Shown in pieces: positions 23,346-34,879 of a DNA stretch of 64,000 nucleotides. The DNA lies in contig JAJEKV010000482.1 in the NCBI GenBank assembly GCA_021234155.1, positions 1 to 64,000 of the forward strand. Reading direction: 5' to 3'. The DNA comes from Isoetes taiwanensis (Eukaryota; Streptophyta; Lycopodiopsida; Isoetales; Isoetaceae). Under the pieces are notes generated by a model. The model was given only the letters and a program-made list of their open reading frames with translations, had not been told where the DNA came from and searched no databases. Each line of letters starts with the position of its first letter. The first letter of the stretch is position 1. The position numbers and the translations under genes were made by a program.

Positions 23346-23610
23346 TTTATATGTTGGATGGCAATAGTTTATGTTGCAAAAAAATTTAGGGACATTCCCC
23401 CATCCCGGATGTGACAAAAATTTTAGAATTCAAACCAGAAAAAACTAGAATTCATTTGAGGCTTTCATCACTGTAGCTTTTGAATTTGATCACAATAAAA
23501 CAAATAGAACATAAGTAAAAGTTACCATAAAGATAGAGCAGATTCATCCCATTATTCGAAAGTCATAAAGTTTGCAACACAAAGAAAACCCCTGTTATTA
23601 TGCTACATAT
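23346..23610. repeat. Dispersed repeat shared with 62.17-62.41 kb
   Basis: About 210 bp (from gggacattcccccatc to gtcataaagtttgcaacac) are repeated at about 62220-62409 with few differences and in the same relation to foldback element F, so F and this flank belong to one larger repeat unit. The last 35 bases continue at 63223-63257 in the other copy. Confidence 0.75.
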
Positions 23611-24119
23611 TGTTACTTCCGCTACAACTATTTTCTTTCACAATGACACCATTGTTTATCAATCCATATGATTTTGAGGCTCCATCTCTAGCTTAAAGGT
23701 AATGCATGATTCACCTTATGGTTCGATTAAAGTTCCAAACCTACAATATAAATGCATTCTTGTGGCCTTTGTTTGATACTGCATGACATGGAAAAGGGCG
23801 TGGAATAATCCCTTTGTTGTGTGCATAAGAATCCACTTTGTTGATTGATGCTAAATGAGTGCCGCTATGAACAATGGTTGCCTCCCGGGAATATCCAAGA
23901 GTTGGAAGCAAATAGAGGGCCTAAACTTGAATGTTAAGCAAATCTTATGAAGGAAACAAAAGGGGTTTTGCTATTGATTTGTAGAATTAGAAACCAATAC
24001 CTTACAAAAGAAAACATTATGCTAACGAAGAAACATTAAAAACAAATACCAAATCCTTTGTAAGGATGAGCAAAAAATCCATCTCGGTGGTAGTAAAATC
24101 CAAAATAGGCAATAAGAAT
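23611..24119. other. No gene seen
   Basis: AT-rich intergenic sequence. Confidence 0.5.
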
Positions 24120-24130
24120 CCAAGAGGGAA

Positions 24131-24233
24131 ATACACATGCATATGCACACATGCACATGCACTTGCACTTGATGTAAAATCATCCACATCATACACATGC
24201 ACATGCACATGAACATGCACATGCACACACAAC
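24131..24233. repeat. CATGCA-type simple repeat
   Basis: Repeated cacatgcacatgca and acacatgcacatg words with interruptions. Purine-pyrimidine alternation is strong. Confidence 0.8.
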
Positions 24234-24419
24234 CCTCGGATTGTTCCAACCAACTAAAAATCAACGGCCCATAATGGAAAAGACTTTAGAAATACTATTT
24301 AGTACACCTCAACGAATATGTTCAAATCATAGAAAACCATGTGAAAAAGGCATACATAAAAATCTAAAAGTAACCCCTAATATTGTGCTACATATTCAAG
24401 CTTGGGGATGACAATCTAA

Positions 24420-25154
24420 ACTCTAAAAAAAAAGAAAAGAACTTGTTTTTGGTGCCAAGTACTTTTGGCAAAGCTTATGACTTTCAAGTATTGTACTTTT
24501 ATGGAGGTCTTACTATTGTTCCAGAATGTGCGAGCAAATCTTTATCGAGAAGGTGTGCACTTTTCAACTTCACATTGCTCAATTCCCTTTCCCATGTCAA
24601 AGCTCAGTTTAAGGAGTTCAAAACACAGTTGGTTCATGGATTATCTCTAGCACATGATGAGGTGAGTTTTTTGAATAAAACTTTGTGATTTTATTGTAAA
24701 TTGTTCTGAAATTTCATAATTTTTTTATTAACCCGTTTAACAAATTTAGAGGGTTCCACACTCAAAGCTCCAGTGATTGTCCAACCACCTGTCTTCTGAG
24801 CTATTCATCATCATCGTACTTAAGCAACTTGCTCAAAATGTAATCAGAACTCGCTCACAAAACCTGGGGTTGAATCACAGCATGTTCGAAGATGTACGAG
24901 AGATACGCTTATCTCCATATTTGCAACATTCCTTAGGACTGCCCCATGCATTAAGTCCGGCCCCATCTCGAGATTTGTTGCAACTTTATAGCAAGCGAAA
25001 CCATCAGATAGTTTATTTCAACCTATCCTGCTCCTGCTTTATCTCCATCACTTTATTTGCTCGAATTAGGTCGGTCTACTGCTCCATCAGCTGCAGTTGT
25101 GGAAGAGACAAATCGGCTCTCACACAAAAGTGTTCTCCCGCCTACGCCGGGTAA
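24420..25154 (+). other. Exon-like debris, unrecognised
   Basis: A short open stretch ends at a GTGAGT donor at about 24661 (last residues LVHGLSLAHDE), and another open stretch ends at GTAAGT at about 25151 (ETNRLSHKSVLPPTPG). No family is recognised and no continuous gene can be built. Confidence 0.25.
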
Positions 25155-26440
25155 GTCAAATGTCTCATCAAAGTTGTCTGATATTTTCTTAATCATTTGA
25201 GCATGCCAATAGCAAGTTCTAAAGATTTTTTTTACAGATGTCGCACTTTGATAATAGCTACAAGAAATTTTATATACCTTTTCTATGTGAAGAATAAACC
25301 CAAAATAGAGATAATAGCTGCATTTTGATACTTGTTTAGATAGATCGAAGACTACCCATGCAATACGCACACACTCACTTTTCTCACTCTATGGTAGTCG
25401 ATGAGTGTTTGCGTCTTAATGTGGTTGCCTCTATGGTAGTCGGTATTTTCCCATGTTGAGGAAATATTTTGAGATAGGCTTTGATTATGTTATGCAATGT
25501 TTATTATGTTGCTAGACTCCACTTTGCTATTGATTTATGCAAAATTATATTCTATTGAGAGTCTACACTCCCAAGAATGCCTGTAGTAGCAACATCTGAC
25601 AAGGTTCCCATCCATAGGATGAGCATAGAAGCTCTGGGGTTGTTATTGGCAAAATAGGAATTTAAGATTAAGCAAGATGAAATCCAAATATACAGCTACA
25701 CATGCCTTAAGGCTGATGTAAAATCATCCACATCATATTAAAAAAGAACACAGGAGAAATATCTATATGAAAATATTCGAACAATCACGTTATGGAAAAG
25801 AATTTATATATCATATATTTCCGACTTATATGTTCAAATTTTTAGAATCTCCAAACGTGAGAGGCATACATATTTATAGAGTCTCTAATGTAGGAGAATA
25901 ATTGAATGATGACAATCTAAAAAAAAAAAAAAAAAAAAAGAATTCGTACATTATATAATTTGTGACACACATCTTCAGTGAGAGGCCTGAAGACCTCCAC
26001 AGCTAGATACTCTTTGCATGTTATAAACTGCAGCCACCTTATATCACTACATTTGTCCGTCACAAAACTTACAGTAGAGAGTAAAGACAACGTCATCCTT
26101 TCCATATGCACAATAAACTTCAAAAATCTAACTTCCTAAAAAAATATAACTTTTACTGCAACTGTGTGTGCTCACTCGTTAATTCTGTATATGCAATAAA
26201 CTTCGTTTTTTGGTTGGAAAATAAGCTCATAAACACATCATACAGAGGATGCTCCTTTTAAAGCACGCAGAGGTCAAATAAAAAAAATGCAAGAGCTAAT
26301 TCTGCCACTTCACGGGATTTGGAGGATTGGGCCTGAAGAAGGAAAGTATAAGGTAAGAGTGCTTCTATGTCTAAGATATTGTATTTAACAGTGTATTCTA
26401 TGTTTCTCAAGGCCCCGAAGGGACCAATTTTTTTTTTTAA
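25155..26440. other. No gene seen; old repeat sequence
   Basis: The stretch at 25840-25940 resembles 24300-24440 (both carry gacaatctaaa followed by an A-run), so this is dispersed repeat sequence. A 20-A run is at about 25920-25939. No coding match. Confidence 0.5.
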
Positions 26441-26845
26441 GTTAACACGAACCATTATATCCAATGCTTCCAAATTAAAATCCCCTTGAAATCCCCTTTA
26501 GTTTAGGTGCATATTCACAGGGGGATTGATGTAGGGCGGTAAGAGCCCCATTTCTACTCCTTGAAATTGTACAATACATGTACAAATCCAATACCATTTA
26601 GTACATTGTCTCAAACCTGATAGTATTTTGCAAACCTCATTATACAATATACCAAAATTTGTACAAGCATACCCCATAAACGAGGATCGCTATCTATGGT
26701 CTAGATCGAGGAATAACTGGCAAATATGCCCATCCAACAGCTCTCGATGCCCGGAGTCACCCCTTGTGTGAATATGCACCCAAACCAAATGGGGTTTCAG
26801 GGGGATTTTAATTTGGACGTATTGGATGTAATAGTTCGTGTTAAT
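26441..26845. mobile_element. Long-arm foldback element F, copy 2
   Basis: A 405-bp element. The 80-bp arms begin ttaacacgaac and meet at the gtgcatattcacaggggg core; the right arm is the mirror copy with gtgtgaatatgcaccc. The centre of about 240 bp keeps the words seen in copies 1 and 3 (gtacaaatcc, acgaggatc). Confidence 0.82.
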
Positions 26846-26891
26846 TGAAAGATCCAAAGCTATTAAATTTCATGTGGCAATCGAAAATATT

Positions 26892-28069
26892 ACCTCGATC
26901 TTTGCACTTCCCTTGCAAAACGGTTCCCACACTTATATTTGTAAGAATCCTCATCACAAAACTCCTTGTTAGCCGAATGAGCATTATGAGCACAACTATG
27001 CATGTAGTAGGGTTTAAAAAGAAACAAAAACAAAAATGCACTAGCATTATCTCTGAAAAACCTTGGGGGTGGGGTCTTTAATACGTAAAGGCTGCTTACG
27101 TATATTTCTACTCCCATATTGAATAGGGAGCTTACACGTGGCAGTCATTCTATCAGGGAAAGTTCAGTAAGGTTGTTATTGTTTTCAAGTTTAATTTGAA
27201 CTATTGCAGAATGCGGGGTAAAATTTCCAGAATGTCTTATGGAATGTGGGGTAAGAAGATCAGAATGTACAGTAAAAATATTAGAATGTAGAGTGAAAAC
27301 AATGATCTCATCACAGTAAAAGTAAAACATTACCATCTGTGCATGACTTGGCATTATACGTACTTGAGGTTCTAGATGAACGTCTTCAATTACTGAGCCC
27401 TCAGTAGTCATTATCTCCGATTGTCTAGTATCATCATTACTGCAAAGGTTTTTCCCTTGAAAACCTTTCGAGGCAGGGGTTTTTTAATCCTAGTAGTAAT
27501 GATTGTACTAGCCCATTGTATGGGTCCCATGACCTATTGGTCTCCGTGGACGTTAAAAAATCTATTCTATTCTATTCTATTCTTCACTAAGTTTTCATCC
27601 AGATTAAGGACTGCTACTGGCTTGTCACATTTTCCACCTTTGTTACTGATTTTAGAAACATTCTCTTTGTTACTATCATCAGCAAGTACGAAAACTCATG
27701 GCATGTTCCCAACATCCATGATCTACTCTTTGATCTCCTCTTCACCAAATTCTTTACACATATCTTCAAGGTCAGAGTCACTTCCTGCATCTTCATCATG
27801 CAAACTAGTGTCTATTCCTCCAAGTTCTGCTGTAAGGTTTAGCAAAAATGACGGTGCTCCACTAGATATTCGATAGAACATTAGTAAAATGTAAGACAAC
27901 AACATGACAAGAGGATTTACTCGAGCCATTACAACCTCGTGTGCTCCCAAGGTCTGCAAAACCTGAAAAACAAGAAAAAGGTTAGTTACAGTAAAGAAAG
28001 AAACACAAAACAAGAAAAAAAGCAGAAACAAACACAAAATAAGTGTTATACCTTCTTCTTAGGTGCCAT
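26892..28069 (-). pseudogene. Unrecognised spliced gene, split by a LINE insertion
   Basis: On the minus strand an ATG at 28069 starts a six-codon exon MAPKKK (28052-28069) that ends at GT. The next exon starts at 27953 after an AG (TLGAHEVVMARVNPLV) and runs to an acidic segment DAGSDSDLEDMCKEFGEEE, where the frame stops at 27723. Open sequence continues in other frames towards 27600 and again at 27420-27330 (EDVHLEPQVRIMPS), with LINE-B copy 2 inserted between. A further exon-like segment at 26892-27000 has CAHNAHSANKEFCDEDSYK and ends at a GT donor. I do not recognise the protein. The stops and the insertion make it a broken gene. Confidence 0.4.
27443..27583 (+). mobile_element. LINE-B copy 2 (very short, TATTC tail)
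   Basis: Only the last 140 bp of the LINE-B 3' region are present: ggtttttcccttgaaaacc, a diverged hairpin (cctTTCGagg), gggtcccatgacctattggt and a (TATTC)n tail at about 27560-27583. It lies inside the minus-strand gene remnant 26892-28069. Confidence 0.88.
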
Positions 28070-28588
28070 TCTTCAACCAGACTTGCAAAAAAGCTTCAAA
28101 GCTACACATGCAGCAAGAAAGAACTTGAATCTAACCTCCAAACTAACATGCAATCTCAGGAATCTCATCAAATGTCGCTGGAACACCTTAAAACCCAAAG
28201 ATCTACCACAAAAATGTCGATCTTCCACAGTTCTAAACAGAAACCGGCCGATCTTCAAGAACTCCAATAATATTACCGAGAAAACAAGGCGCTGGCTCAC
28301 AAAACAAACTAAAACAATGTCTGAGACATGCACAGACAAGAAAGAACAGGATCTTCAAAAAATCCAAGCATGCTACCAAGAAAACAAGGTGCTACCAAAG
28401 AAAACGAGGCGTTGGCTCACCAAGTAACATAAGGAAAAGTCTGGGACAAGGTTGGACAAAAATGAAGGAGATACAAGACACTCGACCATCGCCGGACCGC
28501 CATGGCCGAAGAGGAAAAAAGAGGAAGAAGAATGAACAATGAGTCTTTTATATTGGTGGCAGAAATACATGTAAGCAGGCCTTTACGT

Positions 28589-28670
28589 TAAGGGAAAGAC
28601 TTTTTAGATGCAATTCTAGGCGTCGGCGCACTTTCCAGCCTGGAATTGCATCTAAAAAGTCTTTCCCTTA
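28589..28670. repeat. Near-perfect 33-bp hairpin
   Basis: Arms 28589-28621 and 28638-28670 are reverse complements with one mismatch; the outer 28 bp are exact. The loop is 16 bases (28622-28637). The stem is not GC-rich. This could be a small MITE or a hairpin-RNA locus; sequence alone does not decide. Confidence 0.85.
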
Positions 28671-28784
28671 TACGGACAGTAATATAGTAATATGGCTAAT
28701 GGGCTCCTTATTTTTGGTCTCCTAGGCCCATTGGTTTCCCTAGAACCCCCCCACCACAAGAAAAAAAAATAAAATAAACAAGGT

Positions 28785-28880
28785 CTTTGCGCAAGAGGAG
28801 GGTTGCCCCTCCAGTGACACGAGGGTGAAGTGCCTTAAATCATAGTTCAAAGTCATGTTTTCACAATCAATCAAATTGCT
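28785..28880 (-). repeat. Dispersed repeat G, copy 1
   Basis: The reverse complement matches 53695-53800: both hold the words catgactttgaactatgatt and then cttcaccctc followed by a ggaggg-gcaaccctcc hairpin. Confidence 0.7.
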
Positions 28881-29265
28881 ACTTCAAAACAATACAATAT
28901 TTGATACTTGATTCTTGTTTTCAACAAGAATTTGACCCTTGATCCCCAAAATATTACTCTAGTTTTGTGGCGTTAACAAAATAATTTGATCAAACTGTGC
29001 TTGTCTCAATCATTATATTGTATAATCCACATGACATCAATTTGTAGCCTACGCCTGCAACAACTACCTACTTGTTAGCCAATAAAACCATTTTTGCCAT
29101 TAAGAATTGCAATACTCATAATTGTATGATAGATCGAAAAGCACAGTAAAGTAAGCAACCCCCGAGTTTAGTTTTAATTCAAAAGTTTGGAACACGGCCA
29201 CTAGCTAGAAATTTGAGTGTTTCGAGTGTGCTGCATTAAGGTCATGTCAAACATAATATCTGAGG
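28881..29265. other. No gene seen
   Basis: AT-rich spacer. Confidence 0.5.
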
Positions 29266-29267
29266 CA

Positions 29268-29900
29268 ATACGGATTTCCTACAGACTCTACATGTTTGAG
29301 CAAAAACTCGTACATCTTGTGCTTTAATGTAGGCAGTGTTTCTAACATTTGAGGATTTAACATGTCTTCTTTTTCAGAGCTCAAAGTATCAAGCCAATCA
29401 TTAACCCTTTTCAGCAGTGAAAGCATCTGGGCAAGCTGTGAATTGTCTAGTTCAACACCATTGCTAGAAGCTGTACTGACATACCATCACCAGCAATTTT
29501 AAATCCATTATCCAAAGCAACCTCAAGAAAGTTAAGAAACCAGCCATGTGCTTCAAACTATAGCTTCTTTGCCAGCTTGGCCATCTCATTGATTCCATGC
29601 CCCTTTCCCCAATCAATTGTGGTTTTATTTGATGGTCCAAAATGCTACTTTTGCTACTCTTTGTAGCTTTTTGCAGGAGACATATGTGAACTCCTCCATC
29701 CTGCAGTAGGTTTTAATGGAGATGGTGGTTTTGGTTTTCCACTTTCATTACCGCTAGTTTTCTTTTTCTCTAGTGGCATTTGAATGGTACATTGTGCCAC
29801 TGATGACAGTGCTATCCACCCCTGCACTTTTGGTGAAGATATAGTTGTGACACATGACTTTTTAGGTGAGGAAGAGGATGGAGCGAGGGGTGCCACTCTT
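29268..29900 (-). pseudogene. DUF936-like plant protein, C-terminal remnant
   Basis: On the minus strand a Ser/Pro/Lys-rich part (KPKPPSPLKPTAGWRSSH, about 29750-29670) is followed by IDWGKGHGINEMAKLAKKL, a TAG, then FEAHGWFLNFLEVALDNGFK. A last segment reads NSQLAQMLSLLKRVNDWLD and KHKMYEFLLKHVES. The EAxxWFLxFLExALDxGF helix and the final LKxVNDWLD ... YxxLLQHVES helix recall the C terminus of plant DUF936 proteins, whose function is not settled. The stop inside the helix and a frame change near 29480 mark it as broken. The family call is from memory of the pattern. Confidence 0.45.
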
Positions 29901-30301
29901 GAAAGAATTTGCTACTTGTGGTTCAAGAACAAGGAGTGTTTGACTCGATTTCCAACACTTTGCCCCTTTGGACACCAATGAAGAAAATTTTACAAATGCC
30001 TAACGAGGCAAGATAAAAGAGTTGTTTACATTAAATGGAATTGTACTCACCGAAGGTCCATGCCATAGGCCAACCGACCAAGATCCTAAGAGATTTCTTG
30101 CCCTTCTTAGGTTTCCATTGTCGGACCACCAAAATCTTAATCCAGCCATCCCTCTTAACTTTTAGTTTTATTGTTAATGAAGAATCAAGAATGCGTGAAG
30201 CCGCTACATTTTTGAAATTTGCATTCCTATGGAAAATTAATTGCGAAATAATATGAACTACTAGAGATGTGAAAAAAAGGATATGGAAGTGCAAATACAA
30301 T

Positions 30302-30560
30302 TAAAGGAATGGAGGCAAGATGATCCACCACCTTGGATATTTTGGACGCCCTTCCTTTCCATCAAAAATCTGTAAGCATAACTTTTTGGTAAACAGGACA
30401 AGAACATCAAATATATCAAGTGAAATGCAGAAATGGAAAGAGAATTACTAACCTTCCTTAGACGACGATGCTTGGCAAATCCCCAATTTGTCATGATAGC
30501 GTTGATGGTTGAAGAGAAAAGATATCCCCGCCATGCGTATGTTGCATACGTCTGCGCCTT
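30302..30560 (-). pseudogene. Two-exon gene fragment, unrecognised
   Basis: One open segment reads YAWRGYLFSSTINAIMTNWG and AKHRRLRK up to a GT donor near 30451. The next begins after an AG near 30371 with [20 protein letters not shown] and a stop. The splice signals and amino-acid mix look like real exons but the family is not known to me. It follows the DUF936-like remnant on the same strand. Confidence 0.35.
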
Positions 30561-30629
30561 ATGTTTCACTGCATTGGATGGAAGAGAAAAGAAGGAATAG
30601 ACATGCAAGAAATAGAACAGGTACAATTT

Positions 30630-31350
30630 TTTTTTTGGAAAAAAAGATTTTAAGAATAAATAAGGGGTTTTTATGCGTGTTCTTAAGAAATGTGGTTTAG
30701 TTACATCAGGCCCTTCCGCTTTGATGAGAAGAGTCCTTATGCAATGGGGAGTTTTGGCAGAATAAGAGCATTTGCAATTGTCACCATAAGTGGGTAAGAT
30801 GTTTTAAGAATGATTTGGGGAAATTATACATGAACAACCTATTATGCATTACCACAATTGCAAATGGAAATCTTTATTGTGGTCAGTTATTAGTGTGGTC
30901 AAAGTCTTACTATAATGGGAGTTGCAAAGAGAACTATTCAAGTGTTTCATGATCTATGAATGAGAAAATATGCTGCAAATTTATTGTTTTCTCACAAATA
31001 TGAAGGTAGGGTTTCTAATGTAGCAGACGATATAGATGCATGTACCTTTGTTTTTGTGAAGCATAAGCTTAGGACATTTGTTCTACAAGCAAGGTTGCAT
31101 CAAATAATATAGACAACCAATTGCTCTGTCTATTCTAGGCGCTAATGTCATGATAAAACAGTTTGTAGATTATTCTATTCGATCCTATTAGCAATCTTAT
31201 TTGAATTTGGAAGCAAGGTTCAATGCCTTATTAACTTACAACAACTGTTGAAATAATACTCGTACACTTCCAAATTGTCAAAACAAATTTAAAGCTTTGT
31301 GGCTTTTGCTCCATCGTGTTAAACAAAACTACTTTAAAATATAGAACAGA
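30630..31350. other. No gene seen
   Basis: AT-rich sequence without coding signals. Confidence 0.5.
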
Positions 31351-31354
31351 TATT

Positions 31355-31580
31355 GGCTATCTTGCATGTTCCAATATAACACATTACTAATATTAATATG
31401 TCACTTTTGAGAACAATCACATTAAAGGCTATCTTGCATGTTCCAATATAACACATTACTACCCCACACATTATACCCCATAAAAACAATCACATTAAAG
31501 ACTATCTTGCATTTTCCAATATAACACATTACTACCCCACACATTATACCCCACTTTTACAAACAATCACATGAAATGCC
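31355..31580. repeat. Three tandem units of about 73 bp
   Basis: Units start at 31355, 31427 and 31500. Each begins (g)gctatcttgcatgttccaat or actatcttgcattttccaat and ends with acaatcacattaaa-type words. Confidence 0.85.
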
Positions 31581-31739
31581 CACTGAAAATGGGCTATTTT
31601 CTAGTAGGTGATATTGTGCTCAATTTGCTACACCAATCCATGTATTCGGTTGCTTATAATCAAAATTCATTAACATGGCACTCAATCATGTTTAAACTTA
31701 GACATGAGTGACCTACTCGAACAATGGAAGGCAAATTAT

Positions 31740-32115
31740 AAATGGAAGGGCCTTTGCTAGGCCAAAAATATATCAAAGTGCATCCTCGTGAATGGACATC
31801 GTTAGAACGAGAAGGGAACATTCTCACGAAAACATTCTCACTTTGATGTGATGTGTTCTCACTTTGATGTGATTTGTTAGGCAGGAAGGTTCTATAGCCT
31901 CTATGCTTTAATCATATTTAAATGTGTGTTCTAACCCCAACAATGGAATGGCCTTTGCAAAGCCAAAAATATATCAAAGTGCCCTAGTGCAAGGACATCC
32001 TCAATGGAGGAACCAAAATACAGAACGAAAATGAGGGATTCTCATTGGGATTTGTTTGGAAGAACCAAAATACAGAACTAGAATGAAACATTCTCACTGG
32101 GATTTGTTAGGCAGG
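31740..32115. repeat. Diverged tandem duplication, about 200 bp
   Basis: Both units carry ggcctttgc, ccaaaaatatatcaaagtgc and, later, cattctcact with gatttgttaggcagg. The first also repeats ttctcactttgatgtgat internally. Confidence 0.75.
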
Positions 32116-32234
32116 CTAAGGATCTAGCCTGTAAACTTTATCCATCACAATGTTGGGCCAAAATTTAGAGATTGGCGAGATTGGGATGCAGGTATGGAGT
32201 GCCAACATTGGGATGCAGGTATGAGTGATGTCAA

Positions 32235-33418
32235 CAGGGAAAATTTGGTAAGAACAAAAGCAACGCTTTCCATCATAAAAAATGAAACTCTTGAGCTATT
32301 AGACTCGAACAAACTCTAGCATGGTCTCCATAAGCTCAACAAAAAGCATCCATGGAGCTGCTTAACACAGGCAACCTTGTACTCTATGACAGCACAAAAT
32401 AATACACTATGTAGAGTTTTGAGCACCCTACTAATGTCATTCTTCTAGGGCAGAACCTTACCCTAGGAATGAAACTAGTAACTTTTCCTCCTCGAATGTT
32501 TCTTTTGGATACAATTTAATGATCATAAAGCAAAATGGTCAAACGTTTTATGACCCATATAATATGTGGAGCCTTTGGGGTAGAAATGAAAAGGCCACTA
32601 ATCCTCCATGCGGCTTATTCCAAGCAGTTTTACTATGCAATATGTCTAGAGCACTTTTGGGGGCAGTAAATAATACAAGTTCCAATGGAAATGATAGTCA
32701 AGCCTGCCGCCCAATGATGCAGCTCACTAGTTGGACATATGAGAACTCTGCATTTGGATTACTATGTTCACAACATGCTGAAGATTCATGAGACTAGAGA
32801 GAGATGGAATTTTTGTAGCTAATTTGATAATTCAAAAAGATAGAGGGTTTCTTACAACATTTTCTCAACCTGTCAGCTTCCAAATCCCTCTGAATCTTAT
32901 AGTGTGTGCTCCACTGCTAGTCAATGCGCTTGTCTAAATCCACATGACGAAAATTCTGGCAAATTATAGTAATCCAAGTCAAGATTGCATTACAAGAAAA
33001 GGGCTTAGGTCATTCTTCCATTTCCCAAAGAATGCTTGAGGTCGCAGGGATCTAACAACTTTCTTGAAGCTCTGCAGGGGATTTTGAATTCTTGTCTCTC
33101 AAACTGTTCTTGCAAGGCTACTTTTTCTTGATAAATTCTACACTCTCCTGCTATCACGTAGCAACTATAAGAACAACGTTTCAATCAGGTAAGAACACTC
33201 ATCTGGCCTTTCTAAAGGTTCAAAATGGAAAGAAAACAAAGAATTATGCGGTAATAGGTCTTACAATTGGATTGGCACTGTTAGCACTAATATGCGTGAT
33301 GATTTGGATTAAAATTAGCAACATAAGAGGAAAACTGAGAGCCCTTAGAGAAGAAGATGCTTCGACTTCGATCGGGAGCAAATGGTGCAAAGATATGAAG
33401 GAACATTTAAAGACGTAA
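32235..33418 (+). pseudogene. G-type lectin S-receptor-like kinase, ectodomain and TM only
   Basis: Scattered frames keep the order of a bulb-lectin receptor kinase. About 32259-32460: TLSIIKNETLELLDSN, NTGNLVLYDST, FEHPTNVILLGQNL, the mannose-binding B-lectin pattern. About 32520-32790: an S-locus-glycoprotein-like part with NMWSLWGRNEKATNPPCGLF. About 32870-33110: CQLPNPSESYSVC and SNCSCKATF, the EGF/PAN Cys pattern. About 33236-33330: a transmembrane helix VIGLTIGLALLALICVMIWI with a basic stop-transfer. The juxtamembrane segment ends in a stop at 33416-33418, and no kinase domain follows. Many frame changes and stops show it is dead. Intact relatives are plasma-membrane receptor kinases. 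Confidence 0.8.
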
Positions 33419-33429
33419 AGCACAACGGA

Positions 33430-33960
33430 GCAAAGAAGAAAGATAGAAAGCAAAGATGTATGCTATGAAACAGATTAGTAGCAGAGGTAGCCACACTTAA
33501 AAGCATCGGTCAAGAAATCTAGTTAGACTATGTGGCTTCGTTTGGATGGTATGCATCATTTAGTTGTTTATGAGCTCTTCATATGTTTTGAGGCTTTATA
33601 TCCGAGCTGATCAGAAGGGATCAAGGCCTCTTGTCACAAGCATAGAAGCACACCAGCTATATAGCAACATACCCATAATACATTCTGTTATGACCAAAAA
33701 AAAAAAAATGCGATGCTTACACTGATGGAGTTGTACTGCTAGAGTTAGTAGGCGGTGGAAGACGTTTTAGGTCAGAAATGGAAACTAACGAGGATATTTA
33801 CCTGCCAACATAGCCAGCTCCGGAGGCCAGTAAACACCTTCTATCATAGCCGATTTTACCTAGAATCTGCCGAACAAAGCATCGGACTCCGCAGCAAGAA
33901 CAGCACCCATTTTCCATGCATCCAAACTTCCGGTTAGCCGGTATGCACAGCAGCCGCCTG
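33430..33960. other. No gene seen
   Basis: Spacer between the receptor-kinase remnant and MITE-like repeat M copy 2. Confidence 0.5.
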
Positions 33961-33984
33961 GCAACAGGGATGACCTAGCATTTA

Positions 33985-34095
33985 CAGCTTACAGCAGGTT
34001 TTAGCAGTTTTTGGCATATTCTAGGTATATGCTAGCATATACCATGAATATGCCAAAAACCCACATAAACAAGGGATTGCCCCCCTAGGGGCAAC
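33985..34095 (-). repeat. MITE-like repeat M, copy 2
   Basis: Inverted relative to copies at 21654 and 48290. It contains tatgctagcatatacc, ccacataaacaagggattgc and ccccctaggggcaaccc, the last a near-palindrome. Confidence 0.6.
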
Positions 34096-34443
34096 CCAAA
34101 AATCATTCAATTCTGATCTGAACTGCGCTAGTTGCTCTCAATCCAATTTGCTACTAAACCTAAGCAAATAAAGATTGAAGAGCCTGGAAAACAAACATAT
34201 AAATCAAAAGCATGCGATGTACTCCAACCTGATCTGCTGGCGCTCTCTGAGGGCGATTGGATTGCCGGATGCTCTGCCATTTGAAGGCCTCAGGAATCAC
34301 GGAGGATCGTTATAGGAAAGTGGAAGCCTTGCACGGTAGGTCTTACATGAAACCCTAGCTTAGGTATCTCCGGCGCTGCGAAATCCGGTAAGTATTTTCT
34401 CGTTGTTTACATTAGTTTGCGAGTATCTTGTTGGGAAGCGGCT

Positions 34444-34878
34444 ATGAGCTTAACCCTGCACAAAGGAGGCTGCCATTGTGGACATGTGAGATGGCAAGTC
34501 CATGCTCCTTCCCATCTAACTGTTTGGGAATGTAATTGCTCTATATGTTCCATGCGAAGGAATACCCATTTTATTGTTCCTGCTAGTCAATTTGAGCTTC
34601 AAAAAGGGTCAGAAGAATGGCTTACAACTTACACCTTTAATACCCATCAGGCCAAACACCTGTTTTGTAAAGTTTGTGGCATCACATCATATTACATACC
34701 CCGTTCTAACCCTGATGGTGTGGCTGTAACCTTGCATTGCATTGATCCAGGAACGGTCTTGGGTTTTCAAATTAAAGTCTTTGATGGGCAGAATTGGGAG
34801 GAATCACATTCCAGTTCTGGAATCATGAAATATTCAAAAGTTGAATTTCCAGTTGAAGAATCAGGCACCTCGGAATAG
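34444..34878 (+). CDS. CENP-V/GFA-domain zinc protein
   Basis: A single-exon, 144-residue protein. It starts HKGGCHCGHVRWQV, followed by CNCSICSMRRNTHFIVP (about residues 33-49) and FCKVCGITSYYIPRSNP (about 82-98), then HCIDPGTV. These Cys pairs are the zinc sites of the CENP-V/GFA fold (glutathione-dependent formaldehyde-activating-like family); plant members are small and of uncertain substrate. The ATG at 34444 is preferred: upstream codons in frame have no ATG, and the GT(AAGT) at 34388 suggests a 5' untranslated intron just before. No break is seen, and the length matches the family. Confidence 0.88.
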   Translation: MSLTLHKGGCHCGHVRWQVHAPSHLTVWECNCSICSMRRNTHFIVPASQFELQKGSEEWLTTYTFNTHQAKHLFCKVCGITSYYIPRSNPDGVAVTLHCIDPGTVLGFQIKVFDGQNWEESHSSSGIMKYSKVEFPVEESGTSE

Positions 34879-34879
34879 C

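Noticed and set aside
24017-24264. ORFs rich in His, Val, Cys and Met
   Set aside because: They translate the CATGCA simple repeat.
27939-28427. 162-codon Lys/Asn/Gln-rich plus-strand ORF
   Set aside because: Low complexity with an internal repeat (KTRRWLTK twice) and opposite the spliced MAPKKK-start gene; no family match.
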